Below, piece after piece: positions 13,318-13,595 of a stretch of 13,595 nt of DNA (positions are counted from its first letter, which is position 1; the number at the start of each line of letters is the position of its first letter). The notes under the pieces were generated by a model. It was not told the DNA's origin. It saw nothing but the letters and a program-made list of their open reading frames with translations, and did no database searches. This DNA comes from Clostridia bacterium (GTDB taxonomy: Bacteria; Bacillota; Clostridia; UBA1381): the NCBI GenBank assembly GCA_008668455.1, contig RQCD01000071.1, forward strand, positions 1-13,595. Reading direction: 5' to 3'. The position numbers and the translations under genes were made by a program.

Positions 13318-13595
13318 GTGAGAATTATTTCCGGCTTGTTTCGGGGACGCAGGCTATATTCGGTTTGAGGGAGATTCCATCCGACCGACAACCGACCGGG
13401 TAAAGGAATCAATGTTCAATCTGATCTCCGATTATATTTCCGGAAGTGATGTGCTGGATCTGTTTTCCGGGAGCGGCGCACTTTCTCTGGAAGCGTTAAG
13501 CCGGGGTGCAAATTCCGCTGTGATGGTGGATATTGCTCCCAAGTCCATGGCAGTGATAAAAAAGAATATTGAGCTGGTACATATGGAGGGACGTA
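13318..13595 (+). pseudogene. rsmD: 16S rRNA (guanine(966)-N2)-methyltransferase RsmD, frameshifted 5' part
   Basis: RsmD methylates G966 of 16S rRNA in the 30S subunit. From GTG 13318, seven bases after GGGAGGG, the frame reads MRIISGLFRGRRLYSV and hits TGA at 13366-13368. Dropping one T from 13364-13366 restores EGDSIRPTTDRVKESMFNLI and then VLDLFSGSGALSLEALSRGA, the conserved RsmD substrate-side and SAM-binding motifs, open to the window end. The gene is thus interrupted by a one-base insertion, or the sequence has an error there. A later in-frame ATG at about 13412 would lose the RPTTDRVKE motif and is not a credible native start. The 3' end lies outside the window. Confidence 0.85.

Overview
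The window carries a typical low-to-mid GC Firmicutes chromosome segment. The gene order mazG-hup-rqcP(yabO)-yabP-yabQ-divIC-yabR, the spore-coat/cortex genes yabP and yabQ, strong AGGAGG-type ribosome binding sites and TTGACA/TATAAT promoters point to an endospore-forming member of the Clostridia. Overall it looks Lachnospiraceae-like, but the genus cannot be fixed from sequence reading alone. No rRNA, tRNA, CRISPR array, insertion sequence or phage region was seen.

Layout. (1) Positions 2-1192, plus strand: the 3' end of aroA (shikimate pathway) followed by mazG. (2) 1193-3556: hup from its own sigma-A promoter with a hairpin-containing leader and an intrinsic terminator, then rqcP, the sporulation pair yabP-yabQ, the division gene divIC and the S1-domain gene yabR, closed by a second intrinsic-terminator-like hairpin. 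(3) 3584-7982: a tightly packed run of pncB (NAD salvage), sua5/tsaC, a YwlE-type phosphatase, rimI and tsaD. Sua5 and TsaD make the first and last steps of tRNA t6A synthesis. (4) 7977-9041, minus strand: a full-length tyrosine recombinase, architecturally like the single-recombinase XerS group, with its own strong promoter, convergent with tsaD. (5) 9185-13207, plus strand: asp23/yloU, fakA/yloV and recG, the same association as in Bacillus subtilis. (6) 13318-13595: the start of rsmD behind a good promoter, broken by an apparent one-base insertion after 16 codons.

I do not see an undescribed multi-gene system: nearly everything is core metabolism, translation quality control, sporulation and DNA repair. 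The points worth a second look are local: the rsmD frameshift; fakA, which lacks a canonical start where its conserved N-terminus begins; the XerS-like recombinase; a candidate sigma-E promoter for yabP and a sigma-A promoter for divIC inside yabQ; and two terminators placed so close to the next gene that no promoter fits between them.
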